This document shows positions 1 to 7,570 of a stretch of 64,000 nt of DNA, one piece after another. Both the position numbers and the translations under genes were made by a program. The notes below the pieces were generated by a model. It saw nothing but the letters and a program-made list of their open reading frames with translations, searched no databases and was not told the origin of the DNA. Origin of the DNA: Streptomyces sindenensis (GTDB lineage Bacteria; Actinomycetota; Actinomycetes; Streptomycetales; Streptomycetaceae). Within the stretch, counting starts at the first letter, position 1. Every line of letters begins with the position of its first letter. The stretch spans positions 1 to 64,000 of the forward strand of contig NZ_BMSG01000016.1 of assembly GCF_014649035.1 (NCBI RefSeq), read 5' to 3'.

Positions 1-51
1 CTCGCCGCAGCCCTCACCTGCTACAAGCGACTCGCGAAGCTCGCCACGTGA
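1..51 (+). CDS. transposase C-terminus, IS5-like (partial)
   Basis: Only the last 16 residues are present, reading LAAALTCYKRLAKLAT and then TGA. This ending is like the C-termini of Streptomyces IS5/IS4-type DDE transposases, which often finish with a CYK-LAKL sequence. The catalytic residues are outside the window, so the family call rests on this short tail and on the repeat-like sequence that follows the stop. It could also be another short C-terminus, but the adjacent IS end makes a transposase most likely. Confidence 0.45.
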   Translation, partial: LAAALTCYKRLAKLAT

Positions 52-63
52 GACACCGTCTTA
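1..63 (+). mobile_element. right end of an IS5-like insertion sequence (partial)
   Basis: The window opens inside an insertion sequence. It holds the last codons of a transposase on the plus strand, followed by a probable right terminal inverted repeat, GAGACACCGTCTTA, ending about position 63 with TTA (a TNA-type target, as used by IS427-group IS5 elements). The terminus resembles the outer ends of the MITE-like element at 1860-2028, where AGACACCCTCTA is seen. The element sits inside the 3' part of the small zinc-ribbon gene on the minus strand. The left end lies outside the window. Confidence 0.5.
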
Positions 64-184
64 TGATCAGCGCCCGTGCGCATTCCTCGCACCAGTACTG
101 ATACTCCGCGTTGACCGGGTCCATGTCCCTGACGATGGGCGTACCGCTGCCGCACCAGTCGCATTTACGCCTGTGTGCACCCAT
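14..184 (-). pseudogene. small zinc-ribbon protein truncated by an IS
   Basis: The reading frame starts at ATG 184 and contains two Cys pairs, CDWCG near residue 9 and WCEEC near residue 32, so it looks like a small zinc-binding protein of unknown function. After residue about 41 (ARALII) the frame runs into the insertion sequence and stops at 14, giving a 56-residue product with an IS-encoded tail. It starts 4 bases past the stop of the other zinc-ribbon gene (188-376), so the two were probably co-expressed. The IS boundary suggests the native C-terminus has been lost. Whether the N-terminal zinc site alone still works cannot be told from sequence. Confidence 0.5.
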
Positions 185-187
185 CAG

Positions 188-376
188 TCAGCTCCAGCTG
201 TGGCCGCAGGCCGTGCACACGTAGGAGACCCCTCCGTTGTCACCCAGAACCTGGGCCACATGGGACGAACCGCAGGACGGACAGCCGAGTCGGGGTCGGG
301 CTTCGGACGTTACGGGGCCGGGAGGCGAGGCGGCGACAAGGCGCTGGTCGGGGACGTGTTCGCGACTCGCAGGCAT
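188..376 (-). CDS. small zinc-ribbon protein
   Basis: A 62-residue protein. The C-terminal half carries two CxxC knuckles, CPSCGSS and CTACGHSWS, separated by about 18 residues, a classic zinc-ribbon spacing. The N-terminal 30 residues are low-complexity and probably unstructured. The start ATG at 376 is supported by a strong upstream GGGAGGGAG; the frame stays open upstream into the tRNA region but that part has no coding character. It is followed at once by the IS-truncated zinc-ribbon gene. No specific function can be assigned; small zinc ribbons of this kind may bind nucleic acid or protein. Confidence 0.6.
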   Translation of the reverse strand: MPASREHVPDQRLVAASPPGPVTSEARPRLGCPSCGSSHVAQVLGDNGGVSYVCTACGHSWS

Positions 377-482
377 CGCGCTCCCTCCCGATCGGTACGT
401 CGCCCCCTCCGGCGCTCCGATTCTGCCATGGCCCCGCAAGAGGGGCAGCCCGCTCGACGCCCCCCGTCCCCTCCATACAGAA

Positions 483-510
483 GATCCCGCCCCCTGATGG
501 GGACGGGATC
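483..510 (-). terminator. terminator of tRNA-Ala
   Basis: GATCCCG at 483-489 pairs with CGGGATC at 504-510, and CCCC pairs with GGGG inside, around a TGAT loop with one internal mismatch. It lies 8 bases beyond the 3' end of the minus-strand tRNA-Ala gene, the expected place for its terminator. Confidence 0.6.
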
Positions 511-517
511 CTGATTG

Positions 518-590
518 TGGAGCTAAGGAGAATTGAACTCCTGACCTCCTGCATGCCATGCAGGCGCTCTACCAACTGAGCTATAGCCCC
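518..590 (-). tRNA. tRNA-Ala (anticodon GGC)
   Basis: Read on the minus strand the gene begins GGGGCTATAGCTCAG and ends in TAGCTCC plus discriminator A. The acceptor arms pair over seven bases with one G-U, the anticodon loop is ATGGCAT giving anticodon GGC, and the T loop reads TTCAATT. The length is 73 nt. The CCA end is not encoded, since the genome continues CAA. It reads alanine GCC and GCU codons. Confidence 0.95.
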
Positions 591-743
591 GCTGTCCGCT
601 GTGTTTCCCTGCGTTTCCGCGCTGCGAACAAGATGAACTTTAGCCTGCGACCGGCCGGAAAGTGAAATCCGGCCCGGGCCGCCCGAGGACGGCCCGCGAA
701 CGGCCTCCCGACGACCGCTGGACGGCCGCCCGGACGGGCCGGT

Positions 744-1397
744 CTAGTCGTCGTCGCCGAGCACCGGCTCCGGGAGCGTGCCGGCGTTGTGCTCCAGCAG
801 ACGCCAGCCGCGCGCGCCCTCGCCGAGGACGGACCAGCAGCAGTTGGACAGCCCACCGAGCCCTTCCCAGTGGTGCGCCTCCAGGCCCAGCAGCCGGCCG
901 ATCGTCGTCCTGATCGTGCCGCCGTGGCTGACCACGACGAGCGTGCCGTCCGCCGGAAGCTTCTCGGCGTGCTCCAGAACGACCGGAGCCGCGCGGTCGG
1001 CGACCTCGGTCTCCAGCTCGCCACCGCCCCGGCGCACGGGCTCACCGCGCTTCCACGCGGCGTACTGCTCGCCGTAGCGCTCGACGATCTCCTCGTGGGT
1101 CAGCCCCTGCCACTCGCCCGCGTACGTCTCACGGAGCGCGGCGTCGTGGGCGACGGTCAGGCCGCTGACGGCGGAGAGCTCCGCGGCCGTGGCCGCCGCC
1201 CGCCGGAGGTCGGAGGCCACGATGGCGTCCGGCTTCAGCGAGGCGAGCAGCCGGGCGGCGCGGCGGGCCTGCCCGATACCGGCCTCGGTCAGCTCGATGT
1301 CCGTGGAGCCCTGGAAGCGGCGCTCCAGATTCCATGCCGTCTGGCCGTGCCGCCAGAGGACGATCCTGCGGCCCTTGCCGCTCTTGCTGCCGTTCAG
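744..1397 (-). CDS. histidine phosphatase (phosphoglycerate mutase-like)
   Basis: A 217-residue histidine phosphatase superfamily protein. It carries the phosphohistidine motif RHGQTAW (His about 17) and the second catalytic His in VVSHGG (about 158). The substrate is unknown; family members dephosphorylate sugar phosphates, phosphoserine or cobalamin intermediates. The first ATG in frame would delete the RHG motif, and an in-frame TGA lies four codons before the motif-bearing segment. The only plausible start is CTG at 1397, which overlaps the rsfS stop as CTGA, so the two genes look translationally coupled. This pairing downstream of rsfS is common in Streptomyces. Confidence 0.85.
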   Translation of the reverse strand: MNGSKSGKGRRIVLWRHGQTAWNLERRFQGSTDIELTEAGIGQARRAARLLASLKPDAIVASDLRRAAATAAELSAVSGLTVAHDAALRETYAGEWQGLTHEEIVERYGEQYAAWKRGEPVRRGGGELETEVADRAAPVVLEHAEKLPADGTLVVVSHGGTIRTTIGRLLGLEAHHWEGLGGLSNCCWSVLGEGARGWRLLEHNAGTLPEPVLGDDD

Positions 1398-1825
1398 CTC
1401 CGGTCACCTTCCGTGCCGCCGTTGAGCTGTGCGTGCTCCTCGGCCTTGCCACGGGTCTTGACCGCGTCCTCGGGGAGGGCGATCTCCGGGCAGTCCTTCC
1501 ACAGGCGCTCCAGCGCGTAGAAGACGCGCTCCTCGCTGTGCTGGACGTGGATGACGATGTCGACGTAGTCGAGGAGGATCCAGCGGGCGTCGCGGTCGCC
1601 CTCGCGGCGCACCGGCTTGGCGCCGAGCTCCTTCTGGAGCCGCTCCTCGATCTCGTCGACGATCGACTTGACCTGGCGGTCGTTGGGGGCCGAGGCCAGC
1701 AGGAAGGCGTCGGTGATCGACAGCACATCGCTGACGTCGTAGGCGATGATGTCGTGCGCGAGCCGGTCGGCGGCCGCCTGGGCGGCGGCGTTGATGAGCT
1801 CGATGGAGCGGTCCGTGGCGGTCAC
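1394..1825 (-). CDS. rsfS: ribosome silencing factor RsfS
   Basis: A 143-residue member of the RsfS/Iojap family. These proteins bind ribosomal protein L14 and block joining of the ribosomal subunits when nutrients are short. Typical sequences are DVSDVLSITDAFLLAS near the N-terminus and ARWILLDYVDIVIHV further on. The GTG start at 1825 is chosen because the family begins just here and GAAAG lies upstream; the frame extends further only into the mobile element. The MITE-like element ends 35 bp before the start, so the native upstream region has been displaced from the LCP and nadD genes. Confidence 0.9.
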   Translation of the reverse strand: MTATDRSIELINAAAQAAADRLAHDIIAYDVSDVLSITDAFLLASAPNDRQVKSIVDEIEERLQKELGAKPVRREGDRDARWILLDYVDIVIHVQHSEERVFYALERLWKDCPEIALPEDAVKTRGKAEEHAQLNGGTEGDRS

Positions 1826-1859
1826 ATGCAGGCTTTCGTCGGCGGTCGGATGGCAACCT

Positions 1860-2028
1860 CTAGAGGGTGTCCGGCCGATCAGGGACGGACAGGCCGCGGC
1901 GTCTGGTGCGGTGCATCGCAAGGCGCTGGAACGTCCTCATCGCGGAGCGATTCGGGCGTTTCGGCAACGCCGCGAGGTGCCGTGCCAGGCGTCGCGGCCC
2001 CGGCCCTGATCGGCAAGACACCCTCTAG
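1860..2028. mobile_element. MITE-like element, 24-bp inverted repeats
   Basis: A short non-coding element bounded by near-perfect 24-bp terminal inverted repeats at 1861-1884 and 2004-2027 (22 of 24 bases match, outer part TAGAGGGTGTC). The tetranucleotide CTAG occurs at both ends (1860-1863 and 2025-2028), as expected for IS5/IS427-type target sites. The interior of about 119 bp has no convincing gene. The ends resemble the terminus of the insertion sequence at the window start, so a related transposase could mobilise it. It lies between the LCP-gene terminator and the rsfS start. Confidence 0.8.
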
Positions 2029-2080
2029 GGTCTCACGGACCGCCGACAGAGCCTTACTGCGTTTCGCCGGCGGAGCTCCG

Positions 2081-2120
2081 GGCCGCCGCCGGCCGGTGCC
2101 GAAGCGCCGGCCGGCGGCCC
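2081..2120 (-). terminator. GC-rich hairpin after the LCP-family gene
   Basis: GGCCGCC-GCC-GGCCGGTGC pairs with GCGCCGGCCGGCGGCC across a short CGAA loop with a three-base bulge. It lies within 50 bases of the minus-strand LCP-family stop at 2129 and before the MITE, so it probably ends that transcript. Confidence 0.6.
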
Positions 2121-2128
2121 CGGGCGGG

Positions 2129-3970
2129 CTACTGGACCTCGTAGTCCTGGCCGAGCACCACGGACACGTCGGCGTTGGCGGCCGGCTCGCCCTTCTTCAC
2201 GTCGTCCGCGGAGAGTCCCAGGGTCTTGGCCACCTCGACGGCCTTCTCCTTGTCCTCCGCGGACCGGTGGAGCACGACGGACGACGCCTCGGCCCCGGCC
2301 TTGCCGCTGTCCACGAAGGCGTAGCCGCCGTTGACCAGCTGGACCCGGGCGGCCTCGGCGGCCTTCTGGTTGCCGGTGGCGTTGCGGACGGCGACCCGGA
2401 GCGGGGCACCGTCCTCGGGGGCCTTCACCGTGCCGCCGAGGATGTCCTTGACGACGCCGCGGGTGTCCGCCTCGGTGAGCGTGCCGTCCTCCTGGACCGG
2501 CAGCAGGGCAGTCTTGTAGTCGCCGACCTTGGCTCGCGAGGCCAGCTTGGCCAGCGAGGCCCCGAGGTCCTTCTCGGGCAGCGACGGGTCGAGGACCTGG
2601 AGCAGCGTCTCGATGGTGACGGTGGCGGCCTTGGGGTCCTCGGAGATCTTGCGCAGGGTGGCCCGCATGACCTCGCCGAAGCGGGTCAGCTGCTTGGCCT
2701 CGGGCTCGCCGTCGGCGCGGTAGGTGGCGTACGCGACGGCCATCGGGCCACTGAGCGTCTGGGCCTCGCCCTTGTTCACCAGGGGCGATTCGCCCTTCTT
2801 GGCTCCGGGCACCTCGGTGTCGGTGTCGACCTCGATGTTGCCGACCAGCTCGACGAGGTTCTCCAGGTACGGGGTGTCCAGCCGCCAGGTGCCGGTGATC
2901 CGGGTGCCCAGGAGGGTGTCGATCGCCTCGCGGGTGCCGGCCCTGCCGTCGTCCTCGACGGACTTGCCGAGCGTGGTGGTGGTGCCGTCGTCACCCGCGA
3001 CGGCGAGGGAGTTGGGCAGCAGGACGGTGGTGCCCTGCTTGGTGGTGGCGTTGTCGACGAGCAGCGCCGTCGAGGTGCCCTCCTTCTTCGTGTCGTGCAG
3101 GTGCACCACGATCATGTCGCGCTGCTGGGCACCGGCGGCGACGCTCTTCTTCTCGTCCGGTCCGGACAGGCCCGGGATCATGTCGGCGGACCACAGATAG
3201 CCGACCCCGCCGACGACGACGAGAACGGCGACGACCATCAGGGCGACCATGCGGTTGCGGCCCTTGCGCCGGGCCTCCTCGCGCCGCTCACTGCGGCTCT
3301 CGGTGAACTTCAGCCAGTCGATGACATCTTCGGAGTCCTCGTCGGGCTCCTCGATGAACGAGAACTGCTCGGTGCGGTAGTCGGGGGCGGGCTTGCGCTG
3401 CCCGGGAAGCGCGGCACCGGGCTCCGCCTCCGGCTCGGCCTCCCGCCGCGGGGGCTGTGCGGGCGACTGCTGTACGGGGGGCTGGAGCGGGGCCTGTTCC
3501 GGTGCGGGGGCGGCGCCCTGTTGGGGGATGCCCCAGTGCTCGCCGGTGTCGACCGCGGCGGGCTGTTGCCCGGTGGCGTAGCCGTAGTCGGTGTAGGAGC
3601 CGTAGCCGTACCCCTGGTCGCCGCCCTGACCCTGCTGGACCTGGCCCTGCTGGACCTGGCCCTGCTGGACCTGGCCCTGCTGGTGGGCCTGTGCCGCCTG
3701 GTCGTGTTGACCGGTGGCGTAGGGGTCGTAGGCCGGCTGCTGCTGGGGGTTGCCGTACGCGTCGTAGCCGTAGCCGTAGCCGGTGGTGTCCTGGGTCTGG
3801 TGGCCCTGGCCCTGCTGGGCGGCGTAGGGGTCGTAGCCCTGGCCCTGCCGGTCGTACGGCTGGTGGTTCTGCTGCCCCTGCTGCTGGTAGACCGGCTGCC
3901 CGTACGCGTCGTAGCCGACGATCTGCGGCTCCTGGTAGTACGGGTCGTACGGGTTCTGTCGGTCGTTCAC
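2129..3970 (-). CDS. LCP-like membrane protein with LytR_C domain
   Basis: A 613-residue protein with a long Pro/Gln/Tyr/Gly-rich cytoplasmic part (about 1-200), one transmembrane helix near residues 240-262, an extracellular LytR-CpsA-Psr-like domain and a C-terminal LytR_C domain. LCP enzymes attach wall teichoic acids or other glycans to peptidoglycan. Here the usual Arg/Asp signature after the LSGPMAVAYATYR segment is poorly kept, so catalysis is doubtful. Around 3630-3690 a 15-bp unit encoding QGQVQ is repeated in tandem. The GTG start at 3970 has GGAAAGGGG upstream. nadD lies 19 bp upstream and is probably co-transcribed. Confidence 0.75.
   Translation of the reverse strand: MNDRQNPYDPYYQEPQIVGYDAYGQPVYQQQGQQNHQPYDRQGQGYDPYAAQQGQGHQTQDTTGYGYGYDAYGNPQQQPAYDPYATGQHDQAAQAHQQGQVQQGQVQQGQVQQGQGGDQGYGYGSYTDYGYATGQQPAAVDTGEHWGIPQQGAAPAPEQAPLQPPVQQSPAQPPRREAEPEAEPGAALPGQRKPAPDYRTEQFSFIEEPDEDSEDVIDWLKFTESRSERREEARRKGRNRMVALMVVAVLVVVGGVGYLWSADMIPGLSGPDEKKSVAAGAQQRDMIVVHLHDTKKEGTSTALLVDNATTKQGTTVLLPNSLAVAGDDGTTTTLGKSVEDDGRAGTREAIDTLLGTRITGTWRLDTPYLENLVELVGNIEVDTDTEVPGAKKGESPLVNKGEAQTLSGPMAVAYATYRADGEPEAKQLTRFGEVMRATLRKISEDPKAATVTIETLLQVLDPSLPEKDLGASLAKLASRAKVGDYKTALLPVQEDGTLTEADTRGVVKDILGGTVKAPEDGAPLRVAVRNATGNQKAAEAARVQLVNGGYAFVDSGKAGAEASSVVLHRSAEDKEKAVEVAKTLGLSADDVKKGEPAANADVSVVLGQDYEVQ
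3630..3690 (-). repeat. 15-bp tandem repeats inside the LCP-like gene
   Basis: The plus strand reads CTGCTGGACCTGGCC three times and then a partial copy, which encodes a run of QGQVQ units in the disordered N-terminus. In-frame 15-bp units can change copy number without breaking the gene. Confidence 0.75.
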
Positions 3971-3989
3971 CGGTGCCCCTTTCCGTGGC

Positions 3990-4607
3990 TCATTCGCCGC
4001 GGTACAGCTGGCGCTTGTCGATGTAGCGGACCACGCCGTCCGGCACCAGGTACCAGACCGGCTCCCCCTGCGCGACCCTCTCACGGCAGTCCGTGGACGA
4101 GATCGCCAGCGCGGGCACCTCCACGAGGGAGACACCGCCCTCGGGCAGTCCGTCGTCCGTGAGCACGTGACCCGGGCGGGTCACACCGATGAAGTGGGAG
4201 AGCGAGAACAGCTCCTCCGCGTCGCGCCAGGTGAGGATCTGGGCGAGCGCGTCGGCGCCGGTGATGAAGAAGAGGTCCGCGTCGCCGTGGACCTCGCGCA
4301 GGTCCCGCAGCGTATCGATGGTGTACGTCGGTCCGCCACGGTCGATGTCACTGCGGCTGACGGAGAACTGCGGGTTGGACGCGGTGGCGATGACCGTCAT
4401 GAGATAGCGGTCCTCGGCCGGGGAGACCTTCTTGTGGCTCTTCTGCCACGGCTGCCCGGTCGGGACGAAGACGACCTCGTCCAGGTGGAACTGGGCGGCC
4501 ACTTCACTGGCCGCCACCAGGTGTCCATGGTGGATCGGGTCGAATGTCCCGCCCATCACGCCGATACGGCGCTTGTCGGGGCCGGTAGGCACTTCCTGCT
4601 CTCCCAT
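3990..4607 (-). CDS. nadD: nicotinate-nucleotide adenylyltransferase
   Basis: A 205-residue enzyme that adenylates nicotinic acid mononucleotide to deamido-NAD in cytosolic NAD synthesis. The nucleotidyltransferase signature [12 protein letters not shown] sits near residues 19-30 and the second motif ISSTDCRER near the C-terminus; both match NadD. The ATG at 4607 begins a normal-length protein, with AGGCTC upstream; the frame is open further upstream but unlike the family. It lies 19 bp before the LCP-like gene. The nadD-LCP-rsfS-phosphatase order is standard in Streptomyces, here broken only by the MITE. Confidence 0.93.
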   Translation of the reverse strand: MGEQEVPTGPDKRRIGVMGGTFDPIHHGHLVAASEVAAQFHLDEVVFVPTGQPWQKSHKKVSPAEDRYLMTVIATASNPQFSVSRSDIDRGGPTYTIDTLRDLREVHGDADLFFITGADALAQILTWRDAEELFSLSHFIGVTRPGHVLTDDGLPEGGVSLVEVPALAISSTDCRERVAQGEPVWYLVPDGVVRYIDKRQLYRGE

Positions 4608-4645
4608 GCGTGCAGAGCCTACTGGCACAGCTGTGCGCCTCCGGC

Positions 4646-4807
4646 TCAGCGGTCGCGGTTGAAGCTGATGGTGATGAACAGAAGCAGCATCAGCGCGACG
4701 AAGGCCCCGGCGCCGACGAGGTAGGGGTTGAGGCTTTCGTGGTTGCCGCCGCCCTCGCCACCGGAGGCGAGAGTGACCAGCTGGTGTGTGGTGCTCGTGA
4801 GGCTCAT
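4646..4807 (-). CDS. small single-span membrane protein
   Basis: A 53-residue ORF from ATG 4807. The N-terminal 25 residues are polar ([14 protein letters not shown]), followed by one strong membrane helix in [18 protein letters not shown] and a basic NRDR end. It lies 38 bp upstream of nadD on the same strand. I recall similar short proteins next to nadD in other streptomycetes, but no function is known to me. The clean hydrophobic profile and codon use favour a real gene. Confidence 0.65.
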   Translation of the reverse strand: MSLTSTTHQLVTLASGGEGGGNHESLNPYLVGAGAFVALMLLLFITISFNRDR

Positions 4808-4891
4808 CTTCGGCAGGACCTATCGATCGTGAGTCGGAAGGAAGACGTCGGGGCCATCGTATGCGGGACCCTCGGGCACGCTCACGGCGAC

Positions 4892-5044
4892 TCAGTCGTT
4901 GTTGTCGTCGTTGCGGTACCCACGCAGCAGGAACCAGGCGAGGAGCACCGCTCCGAGGATCGAGACGAGCAGCACGATCCGGAGGGTGCCGCCCGGTCCC
5001 TGCTCCTGGGACGCGGCGGCGAGCAGTACGGCGGTGTGCGGCAT
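4892..5044 (-). CDS. small single-span membrane protein
   Basis: A 50-residue ORF from ATG 5044, with the upstream sequence AGGAGCGCCCGAA supplying an AGGAG ribosome site. A Gly/Pro-containing N-terminal stretch is followed by one membrane helix ([20 protein letters not shown]) and a short acidic tail, [10 protein letters not shown]. It is the second of two tiny membrane proteins upstream of nadD and lies divergently from the M48 protease gene, whose start is 111 bp away. Function unknown. Confidence 0.65.
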   Translation of the reverse strand: MPHTAVLLAAASQEQGPGGTLRIVLLVSILGAVLLAWFLLRGYRNDDNND

Positions 5045-5155
5045 TTCGGGCGCTCCTCAAAGTTATCCACAGCCCCCCGCACACCGTAGCGCCAGCACAT
5101 ACGCTGGCATGTGTCCGGGGGACGAGCAACGTCTCGTACGAACAGGGGGCCATCC

Positions 5156-6268
5156 ATGACCGAAAACAGTCACGAGAACGTGCCGAGCAGGCAGCGCCGG
5201 CGATTCCCCGGGATCTCCTCCCGGGCCTATGAGCACCCCGCCGACCGCTCGGCCCTGGTCGCCCTGCGCAAGCTGACCGGGTTCGACACCGTGTTCAAGG
5301 CGCTCAGCGGGCTGCTTCCGGAGCGGAGCCTGCGGCTGCTCTTCCTCTCCGACTCCGTCCGCGTGAGCGACGCGCAGTTCGCCCATCTCAACGACATGCT
5401 GCGCGACGCGTGTTACATCCTGGACCTGGAGAAGGTCCCGCCGATGTATGTGAAGCAGGACCCGCAGCCCAACGCCATGTGCATCGGGATGGACGAGCCG
5501 ATCATCGTGGTCACCACGGGCCTCGTCGAGCTGCTCGACGAGGAGGAGATGCGGGCGGTGGTGGGCCACGAGGTGGGCCACGCGCTCTCCGGTCACTCGG
5601 TGTACCGGACGATTCTGCTCTTCCTGACCAACCTCGCCGTGAAGGTCGCCTGGATCCCGCTGGGCAATGTGGCGATCATGGCCATCGTGACGGCGCTGCG
5701 CGAGTGGTTCCGCAAGTCGGAGCTGTCGGCGGACCGGGCGGGGCTGCTGGTGGGCCAGGACCCCCAGGCCTCGATGCGCGGTCTGATGAAGATCGCGGGC
5801 GGCAACCACCTCCACGAGATGAATGTGGACGCCTTCCTCGCCCAGGCCGACGAGTACGAGAAGAGCGGCGACCTCCGCGACTCCGTCCTCAAGATCCTGA
5901 ATGTGCTGCCCCGGACGCACCCGTTCACCGCCGTGCGGGCCGCCGAGCTGAAGAAGTGGTCGGAGACCCGCGAGTACCAGCGGATCATGGACGGCCACTA
6001 CCCCCGGCGCGACGAGGACAAGGACACCTCGGTGAGCGACTCGTTCCGGGAGTCCGCGTCGCACTACGCGGACACGGTCCGCACCAGCAAGGACCCGCTG
6101 ATGAAGCTGGTGGGCGACATCGCCGGGGGCGCCGGAGACCTCGGCGGCAGGCTGCGCGACAAGTTCACCGGAGGCGGCTCTGGTGGCTCCTCCGCTACGG
6201 GCGGGGACGGGACGTCCGGTCGGCCTCAGGACCCGGAGGAGGGGAGCTCGGGGCCGTCGAAGGGCTGA
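5156..6268 (+). CDS. M48-family zinc metalloprotease
   Basis: A 370-residue member of peptidase family M48 (HtpX/Ste24-like). The zinc-binding and catalytic motif HEVGH is at residues 138-142, and a second zinc ligand is probably the Glu of ELSADRAG about 60 residues later. A hydrophobic segment ([15 protein letters not shown]) follows the motif, suggesting membrane association. The C-terminus is Gly/Ser-rich. The start ATG at 5156 follows AGGGGGCC; an upstream in-frame ATG lacks such a site. It is one of the few plus-strand genes here and its last 74 bp overlap the 3' end of the opposing gene. A role in membrane protein quality control is inferred. Confidence 0.85.
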   Translation: MTENSHENVPSRQRRRFPGISSRAYEHPADRSALVALRKLTGFDTVFKALSGLLPERSLRLLFLSDSVRVSDAQFAHLNDMLRDACYILDLEKVPPMYVKQDPQPNAMCIGMDEPIIVVTTGLVELLDEEEMRAVVGHEVGHALSGHSVYRTILLFLTNLAVKVAWIPLGNVAIMAIVTALREWFRKSELSADRAGLLVGQDPQASMRGLMKIAGGNHLHEMNVDAFLAQADEYEKSGDLRDSVLKILNVLPRTHPFTAVRAAELKKWSETREYQRIMDGHYPRRDEDKDTSVSDSFRESASHYADTVRTSKDPLMKLVGDIAGGAGDLGGRLRDKFTGGGSGGSSATGGDGTSGRPQDPEEGSSGPSKG

Positions 6269-7331
6269 CGGCCGCCAGAGTCCCGCACAGGGCCGCCGTG
6301 GGCGGGCCCGAGGCGTACGGGTCAGTGGCGGCCGGGCCGCGGGCATCCGCCTTCTCCCCGGCCAGGAGGGGGCGGAGCATCCCGGTCGCGTCGGCCGAGC
6401 AGGACTGCGGCCCGGCCTGGACCTGGGCGGTGCGCACCTCCAGGCGGTGCAGCCGCAGGTCCTCCCGGTCGAAGCGGAAGTGCAGCTCGCGCCGCACGGT
6501 GAACAGGGACGCGCCGTCCTCGCGCGGGGGTCCGTCCGCCGGGCGCAGGGCGTAGGTGAAGGTGTGGTCCGAGACGACGCCGAGCACGCCCGCCCCCTCC
6601 TCCTCGTAGCGGAGGGTGCCCTGGACCCGGATCTCCGGGTCCGCGAGCTCCACCCGCTCCGGGTCGAAGCGGACCAGCCAGCCGGTGGCGGCGTGGCTTC
6701 CGTCGTCCGCCGGGTCGCTCAGGCTCCGTTCGAACTGGGGGCGCTGATCGGGGTCGAGGAGGTGCTCGACCGGGCGGCGTACGGAGCCGGTGAGGACGTC
6801 GGGGTTGAGGGACGACTCCACCAGGTAGTCCTTGACCGTGGCGAGTGCGGCGGTGATCTGGCTCTCGGAGAAGTTCCGGGTGCGCTTCACGACCGGGAAG
6901 TTGATGCCCTCCGCGCCCGTGCGGAATCCGGAGAGCGGCTCGGCCCGGTACAGCTGCTCGGGTGATCCGCCCGGGACGGCGCCCCGGGGGGCCAGGGGGA
7001 CGACGGTGGTCCGCAGGGGTTCGGCGCGGCGGAGGGCCGGCTGGGGATACGGGCTGCGGAATCCGATGTAGACGGCCACGGCGAAGGCCAGGGCGATCAG
7101 GACGACCAGGGCTATGGCGGCCCGGGAGCCGCCTCCGCCGCGAGCGGGGGCCGGTTCCTCGGGCAGGGTGCGGACGGCGCGGGCGTGGTCGCCCATCCGT
7201 TCCTGCGCCGAGTACTCCCGCATCCGGGCAGCCTGGATGAACGATTCGTCGAAGACGAGCGAGCGGTATTCGTCATCGCCGCCCGCGGGGTTCTCGGGCG
7301 GGCCGTCCGGCGGTTCTGAGCGGCCTGTCAT
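6195..7331 (-). CDS. single-span membrane protein, VFDE-motif paralogue 1
   Basis: A 378-residue protein of unknown function. The short cytoplasmic N-terminus carries DDEYRSLVFDESFIQAAR near residues 18-35, then a membrane helix in AAIALVVLIALAFAVAVYIGF, then an extracellular region with mixed alpha/beta character. The N-terminal motif is shared with the next gene (7571-8155), so the two are distant paralogues in topology and motif. The ATG at 7331 has GGGAGAGAAG upstream. Its 3' end overlaps that of the convergent M48 protease gene by 74 bp. Conserved position upstream of nadD in Streptomyces is from memory. Confidence 0.7.
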   Translation of the reverse strand: MTGRSEPPDGPPENPAGGDDEYRSLVFDESFIQAARMREYSAQERMGDHARAVRTLPEEPAPARGGGGSRAAIALVVLIALAFAVAVYIGFRSPYPQPALRRAEPLRTTVVPLAPRGAVPGGSPEQLYRAEPLSGFRTGAEGINFPVVKRTRNFSESQITAALATVKDYLVESSLNPDVLTGSVRRPVEHLLDPDQRPQFERSLSDPADDGSHAATGWLVRFDPERVELADPEIRVQGTLRYEEEGAGVLGVVSDHTFTYALRPADGPPREDGASLFTVRRELHFRFDREDLRLHRLEVRTAQVQAGPQSCSADATGMLRPLLAGEKADARGPAATDPYASGPPTAALCGTLAAVSPSTAPSSPPPGPEADRTSRPRP

Positions 7332-7570
7332 GACTTCTCTCCCGATCTCCACACCGGTCGGTTCGGTGCGCAACGGTCTGCTTCGGCCGAGCGGGGCGTG
7401 CGGCAGCGAGAAGCCCCCCTGGGAGCGAGGGGTCACATCTTCAGGGTAGGTCGATTGCGGTCCGTGTAAACGCGGAGACGGCCGGGAAGTGCGGGGCCGC
7501 GGGGGCCGCCGTCGGCGAACGGGTGACGGGAGGGTCCGGGGCCTCGGCGGTCGCCCGCCCGGCGGCCGGC

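Noticed and set aside
1334-4162. A 942-codon plus-strand open frame
   Set aside because: It lies opposite rsfS, the LCP-like gene and part of nadD, and crosses the MITE. The minus-strand genes have clear family motifs.
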